A DNA stretch of 64,000 bases from Azospirillum cavernae (lineage in GTDB: Bacteria > Pseudomonadota > Alphaproteobacteria > Azospirillales > Azospirillaceae). Of the stretch, positions 50,585 through 59,380 are shown piece after piece. The notes under the pieces were generated by a model. That model was not told the origin of the DNA, ran no database searches, and saw nothing but the letters and a program-made list of their open reading frames with translations. The translations under genes were made by a program, and so were the position numbers. Positions within the stretch are counted from its first letter, which is position 1, and the number at the start of each line of letters is the position of its first letter. The stretch is taken from positions 310,001 through 374,000 of the forward strand of contig NZ_QYUL01000002.1 of assembly GCF_003590795.1 (NCBI RefSeq), given 5' to 3'.

Positions 50585-51469
50585 TTACGCCCGATTGACA
50601 AGCGCCACGCCCGCCACCGCGACCGCCATTCCGGCCAGCGCGACCAGCCCCAGCCGCTCGTCGAACATCGCCCAGGCGACCAGCGCCGTCACCGGCGGGG
50701 TCAGATAGAACAGGCTGGCGACCCGCGCGGCGGCCCCCCGGCGGATCAGGCCGAACAGCAGGAAGATGGCGCCCACCGACAGAACGAAGCCCAACCACAG
50801 CAGGGCGAAAAGGAACTCGCCGGTCCATTGGACCTTCATGGTCTCGCACAGCGGCGCCAGCACGGCCAGCGCCAGAGCGGTGGCGGCGTATTGGATCGCC
50901 GTGCCGCTGCGCAGATCCATCGCCGCGCCGTGCCGCTTCTGGTACAGCGTGCCAAAGGTGATGCCGATCAGGGCCATGACGGCGTAGCCCATGCCGACCA
51001 GATGATCGGCGTCGATGGAAAATTTCTCACGCACCACCAGCCCGACCCCAGCCAGCCCCAACAGCAGCCCGGCCCATTGCCGCCCGGTCACGCGCTCGCC
51101 CAGCAGCGGGCCGGACAGGGCGGCGATCAGCAAGGGCTGAATGCCGACGACCAGCGCGGTGACGCCCGCCGGAAGCCCGTGGGCGATGGCCAGGAACACG
51201 CCGCTGAGATACACGCCATGGACCAGCAGCCCGGCCAGCGCGATGCGGCCCACCGCCCGCCAGTCCTGCGGCCAGGGCGCGCGGGTCGCCAGCGCCACCA
51301 GGGCCAAAATCAGCGAGACCAACCCCAGACGCCACAGCAGGAAGGTCAGCGGTTCGGCGTAGGGCAGCCCGTATTTGGCGCCGATGAAGCCGGTGCTCCA
51401 CAGCAGCACGAACAGGGCGGGGGCCAGACGCACCCAGCCGGGGTTGTCCTGGGTCGTCATCGTGGTCAT
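50585..51469 (-). CDS. EamA (DMT superfamily) transporter
   Basis: The 294-residue protein has ten membrane helices in two EamA repeats, with family motifs LLWSTGFIGAKYGLPYAEPL, PAGVTALVVGIQPLLIAALS, LLLGLAGVGLVVREK and the second-repeat LTPPVTALVAWAMFDERLG. Members export amino acids or other metabolites; the substrate here is open. It lies 21 bases downstream of the antiporter gene on the same strand and probably shares its message. MTTQDNP (51460) is an alternative start. Confidence 0.92.
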   Translation of the reverse strand: MTTMTTQDNPGWVRLAPALFVLLWSTGFIGAKYGLPYAEPLTFLLWRLGLVSLILALVALATRAPWPQDWRAVGRIALAGLLVHGVYLSGVFLAIAHGLPAGVTALVVGIQPLLIAALSGPLLGERVTGRQWAGLLLGLAGVGLVVREKFSIDADHLVGMGYAVMALIGITFGTLYQKRHGAAMDLRSGTAIQYAATALALAVLAPLCETMKVQWTGEFLFALLWLGFVLSVGAIFLLFGLIRRGAAARVASLFYLTPPVTALVAWAMFDERLGLVALAGMAVAVAGVALVNRA

Positions 51470-51490
51470 GGCGGCTTTCGCGTCCCGTCG

Positions 51491-54001
51491 TCAGCTGACC
51501 GCCGGGGCTGGTTGCGCCGGTTGTTGACGGCGCGCCTCGGCGACCGCCTGGAAATGGGACCGGAGATTCGGATCCTTCTGCACCAGTCGGCGGAAATCCT
51601 TCTCATCCAGCACCAGCAATTGGCAATAGCCCATAGCGCGCACGTCTGCATTGCGCCGCTGGCGGGTCAACAGCGCCATCTCGCCGAAAAAGTCGCCGGT
51701 GCCCAGCTTCACCGGCTCCGCCAGATTGGGAACCAGCACCTCCACCGCGCCGGATGCGACGAAGAACATCGCGTCGCCCCGCTCGCCGCGCCGCACGATG
51801 GTTTCCCCCGGCAGGGCCAAACGGGCGCGCAGCAGGGTGGCGATGGTGGACACCCGCTCCTCCGGCAGCCCGGCGAACAGCGGCACCCGGCGGATCAACT
51901 CGGCCACGTCGAACCGCACGTCCAACTGGGGCAGCCGCTCCAACGCCCGGCGGCGCACGTCCAACTCCCGCTCCAGATCGCTCAAGACCTCTTGGCTGAT
52001 GATGGATTCGGCGCGCATGGCCCGGTAATCGGCGTGCTCCAGCCGCAAGGCGGCGCGGCCGACGTAGCGGCCTTGCAGGACCATGGCGTAATCGGGGTAT
52101 TGCAGCTTCATCGCCGACAGCGCCTGTTCGACGATGCCCAGACGGCCAACCAGCATGCCTTCCAGCTCGAACGCCACATCCTCGCCCAGCAGGCGGGCCA
52201 GCTTGTCGCGGGTGAAAGCGAGCAATTCGCGCAGCACGGTGCGAACGGCGACCAGCACCTCGAACCGCATCGACAGGCGGCGGGCCAACGGGGCGTGAAT
52301 CCCAAAGCGCCGTTGCAGCCAGCTCGCCCCGCGCATCCACACCGAAAAGGCGATGAACGGCTCCTCAAAGGCGCGGTAGCCGTTGCGGCCTTGAGTCTTC
52401 ACCGCGTCCAGCAACCGCCCGGACCGCCCGGCCAGCATGTCCATCACCGCGCGCGACACCACCCCTTCGGAGAAGTGGGCGTAATACAGCTCCTCCTCCC
52501 GGTTCACCAGGATGACCAGCCCGATGGTGACGCGGTCCTCGTCGCGCAGCGGCGCTTCCTTCTGCCGCTCCAGGTCGATGGCCTTCAAACGGTCGGCGTA
52601 GCGCGTCAGCATCACGTCGGTGACGGCGGCGTCCACCTCATAAGTGCGGGCGACGGCGCTCACCCGGTCGCGGATGTTGTCCATCGACAGCGCCAGCGCC
52701 CGGTTGCGCATGGCGCGCTCCACCGGGCTTAGGCGGTCCAGCTTCAGCAGATGGATCAAGGGCCGCAGCGTCGCCCCGTTGATGAACAGGGTGACGAAGA
52801 CGAAGCCCGTCACCAGCACGGCGATGAAGCCCTGCACCCGCTCCGGCACCCGGACATTCTCGGTCACGGCCAGCGCCAGCGTCAGCGACACCGCCCCGCG
52901 CAAGCCCCCCCACAGCATCACCGCCTTGTAGGAATGGCTGACCCGTTGCGACAGCCCGGCCCAGGAAAACAGCGGCAGCAACCCGAACAGCACCAGCCCG
53001 CGCGCGGCGAAGGCGGCGACGGTGACGACCAGCACCAACCCGACCTCCTCCAACCCAGCCTGCGCCAGAAGGCGCGGCACCAGGATGGCGGTCAGCAGAA
53101 AGATCATGGAGTTGGCCCAGAAACCCAACTGGCGCCAGACATGCTCCAAGGCGCCCCAGGTGGTGGGGGAAATGCGCGTCCGCCCGACCGAACTGATGAC
53201 CAGCGCCGAGGTGACGACGGCGACGACGCCCGACGCCCCGACATAATGCTCGGCCAACACATAGGCGAGGTAGGTTTGGGCCACGGTCAGAGTGATTTCC
53301 GCCATCGGCTGGTTGCGCACCGGCTCCACCAGCATGCAGACCACCCGCCCACAGATGTAGCCGACGATGACCCCGCCCGCGAAATCACGCAGAAACTCCA
53401 ACGCCGCCATCATGGCGCCGCCTTCGGCCTTCCGCGTCAGCATCCCCAGCAGCAGCGTAAACAACGCGATGGCCGCCGCGTCGTTCAGCAGGCTTTCGCC
53501 CTCGACCAGCGTGGTCAGGCGGCGCGGCGCGCCCAGATCGCGGAAAATGCCGATGACCGCCGCCGGGTCGGTGCTGGCGACGATGGCCCCCAGCAGCAGA
53601 CAAGACACCAGCCCCAGCGAGGTGAACAGGCTGACCGCGTAGCCGACGGCGAAGGTGCAGACGAACACCGCGACCACCGCCATCAACAAAATCGGCGCGA
53701 TGTCGTCGAACAACCGCCGGACGTCCACCGCCAGCGCGGTTTCAAACAACAACACCGGCAAGAAAATATGCAGCAACACTTCGGACGAGATGTCCAACTC
53801 GGCCAGCGAGTTCAGAAAATCATGGAACGGCCCGGCCCCCGGCATCCCGGCGAAGGTCTGGATGACCGCCCCCAACGCCACCCCGACCGCCGCCAACAGC
53901 ACGGTGAAGGGAACCTGGAAGCGCGCCGCCAGCGGCGGCAGGAAGCTGACCAGAGCCAGAAGCCCGGCGACTCCAAGAACCTGAATGACGATGTCGTGCA
54001 T
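51491..54001 (-). CDS. NhaP-type Na+/H+ antiporter with C-terminal cyclic-nucleotide-binding domain
   Basis: The 836-residue protein starts with about 12 membrane helices of the CPA1 family (FLPPLAARFQVPFTVLLAAV, FLPVLLFETALAVDVRRLFD, GAIVASTDPAAVIGIFRDLG with the ion-site Asp, VEGESLLNDAAAIALFTLLL). A long cytoplasmic helical stretch (about 420-690) leads to a cNMP-binding domain at about 700-815 (FAGLPEERVSTIATLLRARL, FFGEMALLTRQRRNADVRAM). It exports Na+ for H+ with likely control through the tail, as in animal SLC9C and plant SOS1. The start is the ATG at 54001. Confidence 0.92.
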   Translation of the reverse strand: MHDIVIQVLGVAGLLALVSFLPPLAARFQVPFTVLLAAVGVALGAVIQTFAGMPGAGPFHDFLNSLAELDISSEVLLHIFLPVLLFETALAVDVRRLFDDIAPILLMAVVAVFVCTFAVGYAVSLFTSLGLVSCLLLGAIVASTDPAAVIGIFRDLGAPRRLTTLVEGESLLNDAAAIALFTLLLGMLTRKAEGGAMMAALEFLRDFAGGVIVGYICGRVVCMLVEPVRNQPMAEITLTVAQTYLAYVLAEHYVGASGVVAVVTSALVISSVGRTRISPTTWGALEHVWRQLGFWANSMIFLLTAILVPRLLAQAGLEEVGLVLVVTVAAFAARGLVLFGLLPLFSWAGLSQRVSHSYKAVMLWGGLRGAVSLTLALAVTENVRVPERVQGFIAVLVTGFVFVTLFINGATLRPLIHLLKLDRLSPVERAMRNRALALSMDNIRDRVSAVARTYEVDAAVTDVMLTRYADRLKAIDLERQKEAPLRDEDRVTIGLVILVNREEELYYAHFSEGVVSRAVMDMLAGRSGRLLDAVKTQGRNGYRAFEEPFIAFSVWMRGASWLQRRFGIHAPLARRLSMRFEVLVAVRTVLRELLAFTRDKLARLLGEDVAFELEGMLVGRLGIVEQALSAMKLQYPDYAMVLQGRYVGRAALRLEHADYRAMRAESIISQEVLSDLERELDVRRRALERLPQLDVRFDVAELIRRVPLFAGLPEERVSTIATLLRARLALPGETIVRRGERGDAMFFVASGAVEVLVPNLAEPVKLGTGDFFGEMALLTRQRRNADVRAMGYCQLLVLDEKDFRRLVQKDPNLRSHFQAVAEARRQQPAQPAPAVS

Positions 54002-54223
54002 GAATCCTTGCTGCGCCATCTGCGACCGTGGGGCTGCACGGTATCGTCCACTTATGGCGGGAGCAAGGCCAAGCCGTTCCTCGACATGCGGCAAATGTGG
54101 GACGGACGGCGATGCCGAACCACGAACCGGGCTGGCGATGATACGCCCGAAAACAAAGAAACCGGCGTCGCCCTGAAGGCGCGCCGGTTCTTGAACCCAA
54201 ACAATCGGCGAAGCGCCACCCGG

Positions 54224-54754
54224 TCAGATCGAAATTCGCAGCGATTCGCGGTTGACCGCCGGGGCGTCGGCGGCGGGGACCGGCGGACGCGGCATTCCGG
54301 CGGCGGGGCGCAAGCCCGGAACGCCCCCACCCCCGCCAACGCCCGGCGGCAGCGGAGCGGCGGCGACCGGCGCGTCTTTGGCCGCTTGGGCGGCGATGAA
54401 ATCATTTTGCGCCATCAAACCGCTGGCGACCGTCCGGTTGATGCTGACCAGCGTCTCGATCTTGGAGAAATCCAAGTCGATCAGACGCGCGGTCGTTTCA
54501 CGGTCCACCAGCAGCGACAAGGCGGCGAGGTTGGTGCGCACCTCTTGCGGGTGGCCGCAATCCTCTTCGGTCAAGGCGGCCTGGAAGATCGTCCAAAGCC
54601 GTTGGTTAAGCTGCAAGGCGGCCTGAAACGCCTCCTCATCCTTCGCGTGGCTTGACGAGATCAGGCGGCGGGCGGCTTCGGCCAAGGCCCAGGACTCGAC
54701 GTCGCGCGAATTGTCCGAGGTCGGTTTGTTGACGTAGGTGGGTGTCGGCTTCAT
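54224..54754 (-). CDS. flaF: FlaF-type flagellin expression regulator
   Basis: The 176-residue protein matches FlaF in residues 15-120: TSDNSRDVESWALAEAARRL, FQAALQLNQRLWTIFQAALT, VRTNLAALSLLVDRETTARL and LVSINRTVASGLM. FlaF promotes flagellin translation and secretion in alphaproteobacteria, opposed by FlbT. The last 55 residues are an added Pro/Gly/Ala-rich tail (PLPPGVGGGGGVPGLRP). No flbT or flagellin gene is next to it here. The ATG at 54754 follows GAGGGTTTGGA. Confidence 0.85.
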   Translation of the reverse strand: MKPTPTYVNKPTSDNSRDVESWALAEAARRLISSSHAKDEEAFQAALQLNQRLWTIFQAALTEEDCGHPQEVRTNLAALSLLVDRETTARLIDLDFSKIETLVSINRTVASGLMAQNDFIAAQAAKDAPVAAAPLPPGVGGGGGVPGLRPAAGMPRPPVPAADAPAVNRESLRISI

Positions 54755-54896
54755 TCCAAACCCTCGGGTGACAGACCCAATCGACCGCAGACGGACTGCC
54801 CGCGTTCGTTTCATTGCGAAGTGTCGATCATCCTCGCGGTTTTGTCAACGCAAGGGGGCCATTTCCACCAATTCGCAAGCATTTGCCACAACTTGA

Positions 54897-55853
54897 CTAT
54901 GTTTTGTGCGCGCCATCCAACAGAAGATGAGCCGCCTCGGCCACCCGATCTTCCGAAACACCGTCCATCAGACCCGGAGCGTTGGCGTCCACCGCCACCC
55001 GGCGCAGCAACTCATCACGGGGAATCGACCCGGTGACGGCCTGGGCATGACGCCCCCACGGCCCATAAATTTCAGGGAAGCCCGGACCAAACAGACCGAC
55101 GGTCGGCACGCCCGCCGCCGCCGCGATGTGCATCAAACCGCTGTCGTTGCCGACATAGAGCGCCGCCCGCCGCAAACAGGCGGCGGCGGCCAACGGATCG
55201 GTGCGCCCGGTCAGGTCGATAGCTTGATCGCCCAACGACTCCAGCAGAGGGCGGGCGCGTTCCCGCTCCGGCCCGGCGGCCAACACCGCCACACGCGCGC
55301 CGGGCAACGGCCCGTCCGGGCCGGTCAAGCGCTGCGCCAGCCGGGCGAAGCGATCCACCGGCCATTCCTTGCTCAACCAGTTGGCCGTCGGCCCGATGGC
55401 CAAAAACGGCGGGACGCCCGAGGGAAGCAGGGCGTCGGCCTCAGCCTCCGCCCGCGCGTCAATCCACAGGCGGGGGCCGGGCGGCGGGGACAGCCCCAGA
55501 ACCGCCCCAATCTCCTCCACCTTGTGCATGGGCCGGGCCGCCTTGCTGTGGAAGGCGCGTTGACCGGCAAAAACCAACCGTCCAACGGCTGAATTGCGCA
55601 GATCAACCACCAGATCCCAACGCACGCCGACGCAGGCCAACCACAAACGCAGCCAATGCCGGGCGTAGGATTGCTTGGCCAGCGGAATCAGACGCTCCAG
55701 CCCCGGAACGGCGCGAAACAGCGGCGCTGGAAGGGGGCCGCAAACAACCGTCACCCGCGCGTCGGGGTGTCGCTCGATCAGGTGCCCGAGCAGCCCGGTG
55801 GACAGAACCGCATCCCCCAAACGGTTGGAGGTGATGAACAGGATTCGCGTCAC
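54897..55853 (-). CDS. Glycosyltransferase family 9 (heptosyltransferase-like)
   Basis: The 318-residue enzyme has two Rossmann halves typical of GT9/WaaF: RILFITSNRLGDAVLSTGLL at the start, WDLVVDLRNSAVGRLVFAG, then FLAIGPTANWLSKEWPVDRF and ALYVGNDSGLMHIAAAAGVP with TVGLFGPGFPEIYGPWG. GT9 enzymes add ADP-heptose or related sugars to lipopolysaccharide core at the inner membrane. The start is GTG (55853) overlapping the lptF stop by four bases (GTGA), so it is coupled to LPS export. Donor and acceptor are unknown. Confidence 0.92.
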   Translation of the reverse strand: MTRILFITSNRLGDAVLSTGLLGHLIERHPDARVTVVCGPLPAPLFRAVPGLERLIPLAKQSYARHWLRLWLACVGVRWDLVVDLRNSAVGRLVFAGQRAFHSKAARPMHKVEEIGAVLGLSPPPGPRLWIDARAEAEADALLPSGVPPFLAIGPTANWLSKEWPVDRFARLAQRLTGPDGPLPGARVAVLAAGPERERARPLLESLGDQAIDLTGRTDPLAAAACLRRAALYVGNDSGLMHIAAAAGVPTVGLFGPGFPEIYGPWGRHAQAVTGSIPRDELLRRVAVDANAPGLMDGVSEDRVAEAAHLLLDGAHKT

Positions 55854-56983
55854 GACGCCGGTTCCGCGACCGGGGGCGCCGCCGCATGGCGGCCCGGCTT
55901 CAGATGAAGGCCGCGCGACATCACCCAGATGGCGGGCAGCAGGACCAAGAGCGGCAGCAGATACATCAACGGAACAAAGACCGTCATCTTTCCCGCCAGA
56001 CTGGTCAACCCCAGGGCCGCCGCCTGCAACCCCATCACCAGCAGAATGGCGATGGTGACGCGCATGGATTGGCCCCGGCGATTGAACTCGCCCGACAGCA
56101 GCGCCGCCAGCGCCACGGCGGCGTAAGCCAGCGCCAGCAAGGGCGAGGCGAAGCGGTGGTGCAGCTCGGCGATCAGGCCGCGCCGCATCCGGTCGTCCTG
56201 CGCGATGGCCCCTGGCTCCATCAACTCGGCGGTGGAGCGTTCGCGCGCGTCGGGCCAACGCTCCTCGGCGGCGGGGGTCAGCACCTTCAAATCAACGGCG
56301 TAGCGTTCAAAATAAAGCTGAGACAGCCGCCCGGTCTTGCGGTCCAGTTCCTGCCGGTTGCCGTCAAAGACGACGAAACGGGCGCCCTCCGGCCCGGTCA
56401 GCATCACGGCGCGGTCGCCCATCACGGTCACGGGCTTGCTCTCCTCACGCCCGTCGTGAATCAGCACCTTGTGCAGATTGCCATCGGAATCGCGTTCGCG
56501 CAGAAACACGCTGAACCGCTCGCCGACCTCGTTGAACACGCCCTCCCGCAGGAACAATTGCGAATAGTCGCTGCGCACCGCGTATTCCATCCGCACCAGC
56601 TCACGGTGCGCCGACGGCGTCACCCAGACGTTCAGCGTGTAGACGGTCCCCACCACGATCAACGCCAGCACGATCGCCGGTTGCGACAGGGAAAACGGCC
56701 CGACTCCGGCGGCCCGCATCACCACCAGTTCGCTGTCCGTCGTCAGCCGGTTGTAGGTGAACAAAATGGCGCCAACCAGCGCCAACGGCAACACAACGCC
56801 AAGAAAGGTCGGCACGGTCAGCAGCAGGAGCCACAGGAACATCTGCATCGGCGCGCCCGCGCTGACCACGATTTCGATCAGGCGCAAGGACTGGCTCAAC
56901 CAGATCGTCAGCGTCAGACCGGCGGTGGAATAGAGCGTGGCGATCAGCAGATTGCGAAACAGATACCGTTGCAGTCGGTTCAT
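55850..56983 (-). CDS. lptF: LptF/LptG family lipopolysaccharide export permease
   Basis: The 377-residue permease has the LptF layout: three N-terminal helices (RYLFRNLLIATLYSTAGLTL, VPTFLGVVLPLALVGAILFT with YNRLTTDSELVVMRAAG), a periplasmic beta-jellyroll (RERDSDGNLHKVLIHDGREE, YFERYAVDLKVLTPAAEE), and three C-terminal helices (HRFASPLLALAYAAVALAAL). With LptG and LptB it extracts lipopolysaccharide from the inner membrane. LptG is often adjacent; here the neighbour is GT9 instead. It is divergent from the TPR-GT41 gene. Confidence 0.9.
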   Translation of the reverse strand: MNRLQRYLFRNLLIATLYSTAGLTLTIWLSQSLRLIEIVVSAGAPMQMFLWLLLLTVPTFLGVVLPLALVGAILFTYNRLTTDSELVVMRAAGVGPFSLSQPAIVLALIVVGTVYTLNVWVTPSAHRELVRMEYAVRSDYSQLFLREGVFNEVGERFSVFLRERDSDGNLHKVLIHDGREESKPVTVMGDRAVMLTGPEGARFVVFDGNRQELDRKTGRLSQLYFERYAVDLKVLTPAAEERWPDARERSTAELMEPGAIAQDDRMRRGLIAELHHRFASPLLALAYAAVALAALLSGEFNRRGQSMRVTIAILLVMGLQAAALGLTSLAGKMTVFVPLMYLLPLLVLLPAIWVMSRGLHLKPGRHAAAPPVAEPAS

Positions 56984-57152
56984 GGGCCTAGCCAAAGATA
57001 CAGCACGCGCGGCAAGCTGACCGTCTCCGCCCGCCGGGTCAAGCGTTGAAACAGCGGCGCGTTGAAACACCGCCATGCGAGCGACGCCCTTTGAAAAATC
57101 CGCGTCGGAAATCGCTGGCGCGGCAACCACCGAGGCGGTTAGACAGACCCCC

Positions 57153-59321
57153 ATGGCGACGATTCAAGACGTGTTGACGGCGGCCCTCGCCCACCATCAG
57201 GCCGGGCGGCTGAACGAGGCGGCGGCGGGCTACCGCGCGGTGCTGGACGCCGTCCCCAACCACGCCGACGCGGCCCATCTCCTTGGCGTCGCCCATCTCC
57301 AGGCCGGACAGCCCGCCGAGGCGGAACGCTGGATCCGCGCCGCCATCCAAAGCAACCGACGCGCCCCCGATTATCACGACAATCTGGGCAGCGCCCTGAA
57401 GGCGCAGGGCCGACTGGACGAGGCGGTGACCGCCCACCGGCAGGCCATCCGGCTGCGCCCCGATTTCGCCCAGGCGCTCTACAATCTGGGCAACGCGCTC
57501 GACGCGTTGGGACGGCGGGAGGAGGCCGTCACCGCCTACCGGCAGGCCGCCGCCCGCCGCCCCGGCTACGCCAAGGCGCGCTTCAATCTGGGCAACGCCC
57601 TGACCGCGCTGGGACGCCGGGACGAAGCGGACCAGGCGTTTCGCGCCGCCATCGCCGACGATCCGAGCTTTGTCGAGGCGCACGCCAACCGGGGGTCCCT
57701 GCTGCTGTCGCTTGGCAAGGCGGTCGAATCCAACGCCGCGTCGGCCCGCGCCCTGGCCCTGCGACCGGACCACCCCACGGCGCTGACCAACCGGGCGGCG
57801 GCGTTTCTGGCCGCTGGCGACGCGGCGGCGGCGGACGGCGCGGCCCGCCGGGCGGCGCGCGCCTGTCCCGATCTGGCCGACGCCCGGCTGCGGTTGGGCG
57901 AAGCGCTGCACAGGGCCAACCGGCTGGCCGAAGCCGGAGACGCCTACAGCATCGCCCTTGCCCTCGCCCCCGATCTGGCCGAGGCGCTGGCCAACCTCGC
58001 CGTGGTCCGCCAGACCCAAGGTCTGCTCGACGACGCCGAACGCGGCGACCGGCGCGCCCTGATCCTGCGCCCGGATCTGGCGGAGGTCCGCTCCAACCTC
58101 GCCTATCTCCAGCTTTTCCAACCCGGCGTGACGCTGGCCGGGGTTCTGGCCGCGCACCGCGCCTGGGACGACGCCCATGGCGCGCCGCTGCGCGCGGGCT
58201 GGCCGAAGCCCACCGGCAAACGGAAGACCCCCGCCAACGGGGCTGAGCCGCCGCTGACCGTCGGCATCCTGTCCGGCGATTTCCGCCGTCACCCCGCCGG
58301 TCAATTCGCCATCCGCGCGGTGGAGGCCCTGCCCGCCCACGGAATTCGCCTGTTCCTCTACGCCAACCAGACCGAGGCCGACGATCTGACCGCGCGCTTC
58401 CGCGCGGTGGCCGAACGCTGGACGCCCGTCGCCGCTTTGTCCGACGCGGAGCTGGCGGAGCGGATTCGCGCCGACCGGCCCGATGTGTTGATTGATCTGG
58501 CCGGACACAACGCGCGCGGGCGGCCCGGCGTCTTCGCCCGCAAACCGGCGCCGATTCAGGTCGCTTGGTCGGGCTATATGGCGACCACCGGCATGGCGGC
58601 GATGGACGGCTTGATCGCCGACCGCCACCATGTCCCCGACGGGGCGGAGGTTCATTACCGCGAACGCGTCCTGCGCATGCCCGACGCCTTCATCGCCTAT
58701 GACCCGCCCGACGGCGCCCCCGACGTGACGCCGCCGCCCTGCCTGTCCGGCGCGCCGGTCACGTTCGGATACTTCAACATTCTGACCAAGCTGAACCCCG
58801 AGGTTCTGCGCGCCTGGGCGGCGATCCTGGCGCAGTTGCCCGATTCCCGTCTGTTGATGAAAACCAAGGCGCTGTCTTGCCCAATCACCGCCGCCCTGTG
58901 GCGGGATCGGTTGACCAAGGCCGGAATCGACGTCAATCGGGTGACGATGATCGGGGCCAGCACCAATCTGGAGCATATGGGCTGGTGCGCCTCGGTCGAT
59001 GTGGCGCTTGATCCCTTCCCCTTTTCCGGCAGCACGACGACGCTGGAGACCCTGTGGATGGGCGTGCCGGTGGTGACGCTGCCGGGGGAAACCTTCTCAA
59101 GCCGCCATTCCCTGGCCTTTCTGGAGGTCGCTGGTGTCGAGGGCTGCGTCGCGACGGACGAGGCCGCCTATGTGGATCTGGCGGTTGGTTGGGCCACAGA
59201 TCCGACGCGGCTGGCCGCGCTGCGTAACAGCCTGCGCGCCCGCATGGCCGCCGGACCGCTGTGCGACGGAGACCGTCTGGCGGGGTCCTTGGCTGAGGCG
59301 TTGAAAAAACTGGCGTCCTGA
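57153..59321 (+). CDS. TPR protein with GT41 O-GlcNAc-transferase-like catalytic domain
   Basis: The 722-residue protein has about ten TPR repeats (residues 1-345; for example RLNEAAAGYRAVLDAVPNHA and DFAQALYNLGNALDALGRRE). A GT41 domain follows: ILSGDFRRHPAGQFAIRAVE, LIDLAGHNARGRPGVFARKP, IQVAWSGYMATTGMAAMDGL, GYFNILTKLNPEVL with a Lys546 matching the essential Lys of human OGT, and FSGSTTTLETLWMGVPVVTL. Bacterial members glycosylate proteins, in some species flagellins, from UDP- or other sugar donors. An upstream ATG at 57075 is possible, but neither has a good ribosome site. Confidence 0.88.
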   Translation: MATIQDVLTAALAHHQAGRLNEAAAGYRAVLDAVPNHADAAHLLGVAHLQAGQPAEAERWIRAAIQSNRRAPDYHDNLGSALKAQGRLDEAVTAHRQAIRLRPDFAQALYNLGNALDALGRREEAVTAYRQAAARRPGYAKARFNLGNALTALGRRDEADQAFRAAIADDPSFVEAHANRGSLLLSLGKAVESNAASARALALRPDHPTALTNRAAAFLAAGDAAAADGAARRAARACPDLADARLRLGEALHRANRLAEAGDAYSIALALAPDLAEALANLAVVRQTQGLLDDAERGDRRALILRPDLAEVRSNLAYLQLFQPGVTLAGVLAAHRAWDDAHGAPLRAGWPKPTGKRKTPANGAEPPLTVGILSGDFRRHPAGQFAIRAVEALPAHGIRLFLYANQTEADDLTARFRAVAERWTPVAALSDAELAERIRADRPDVLIDLAGHNARGRPGVFARKPAPIQVAWSGYMATTGMAAMDGLIADRHHVPDGAEVHYRERVLRMPDAFIAYDPPDGAPDVTPPPCLSGAPVTFGYFNILTKLNPEVLRAWAAILAQLPDSRLLMKTKALSCPITAALWRDRLTKAGIDVNRVTMIGASTNLEHMGWCASVDVALDPFPFSGSTTTLETLWMGVPVVTLPGETFSSRHSLAFLEVAGVEGCVATDEAAYVDLAVGWATDPTRLAALRNSLRARMAAGPLCDGDRLAGSLAEALKKLAS

Positions 59322-59326
59322 AACAA

Positions 59327-59371
59327 CGCGGCGCGCCGACGGGGGACAAGGCCCCTCGCCAACGCGCCGCG
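59327..59371. terminator. Hairpin between convergent GT41 and MACPF genes
   Basis: CGCGGCGCG (59327-59335) pairs with CGCGCCGCG (59363-59371), with an inner GGGG/CCCC pairing. It lies in the 59-base gap between two converging genes and could serve both strands as a terminator, though without T runs. Confidence 0.5.
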
Positions 59372-59380
59372 CCCATCACG

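Noticed and set aside
54865..54890. TTCGCAAG near 54870 as another ScfR/PccR site
   Set aside because: It lacks a properly spaced partner half-site and lies between flaF and GT9 genes unrelated to propionate metabolism.
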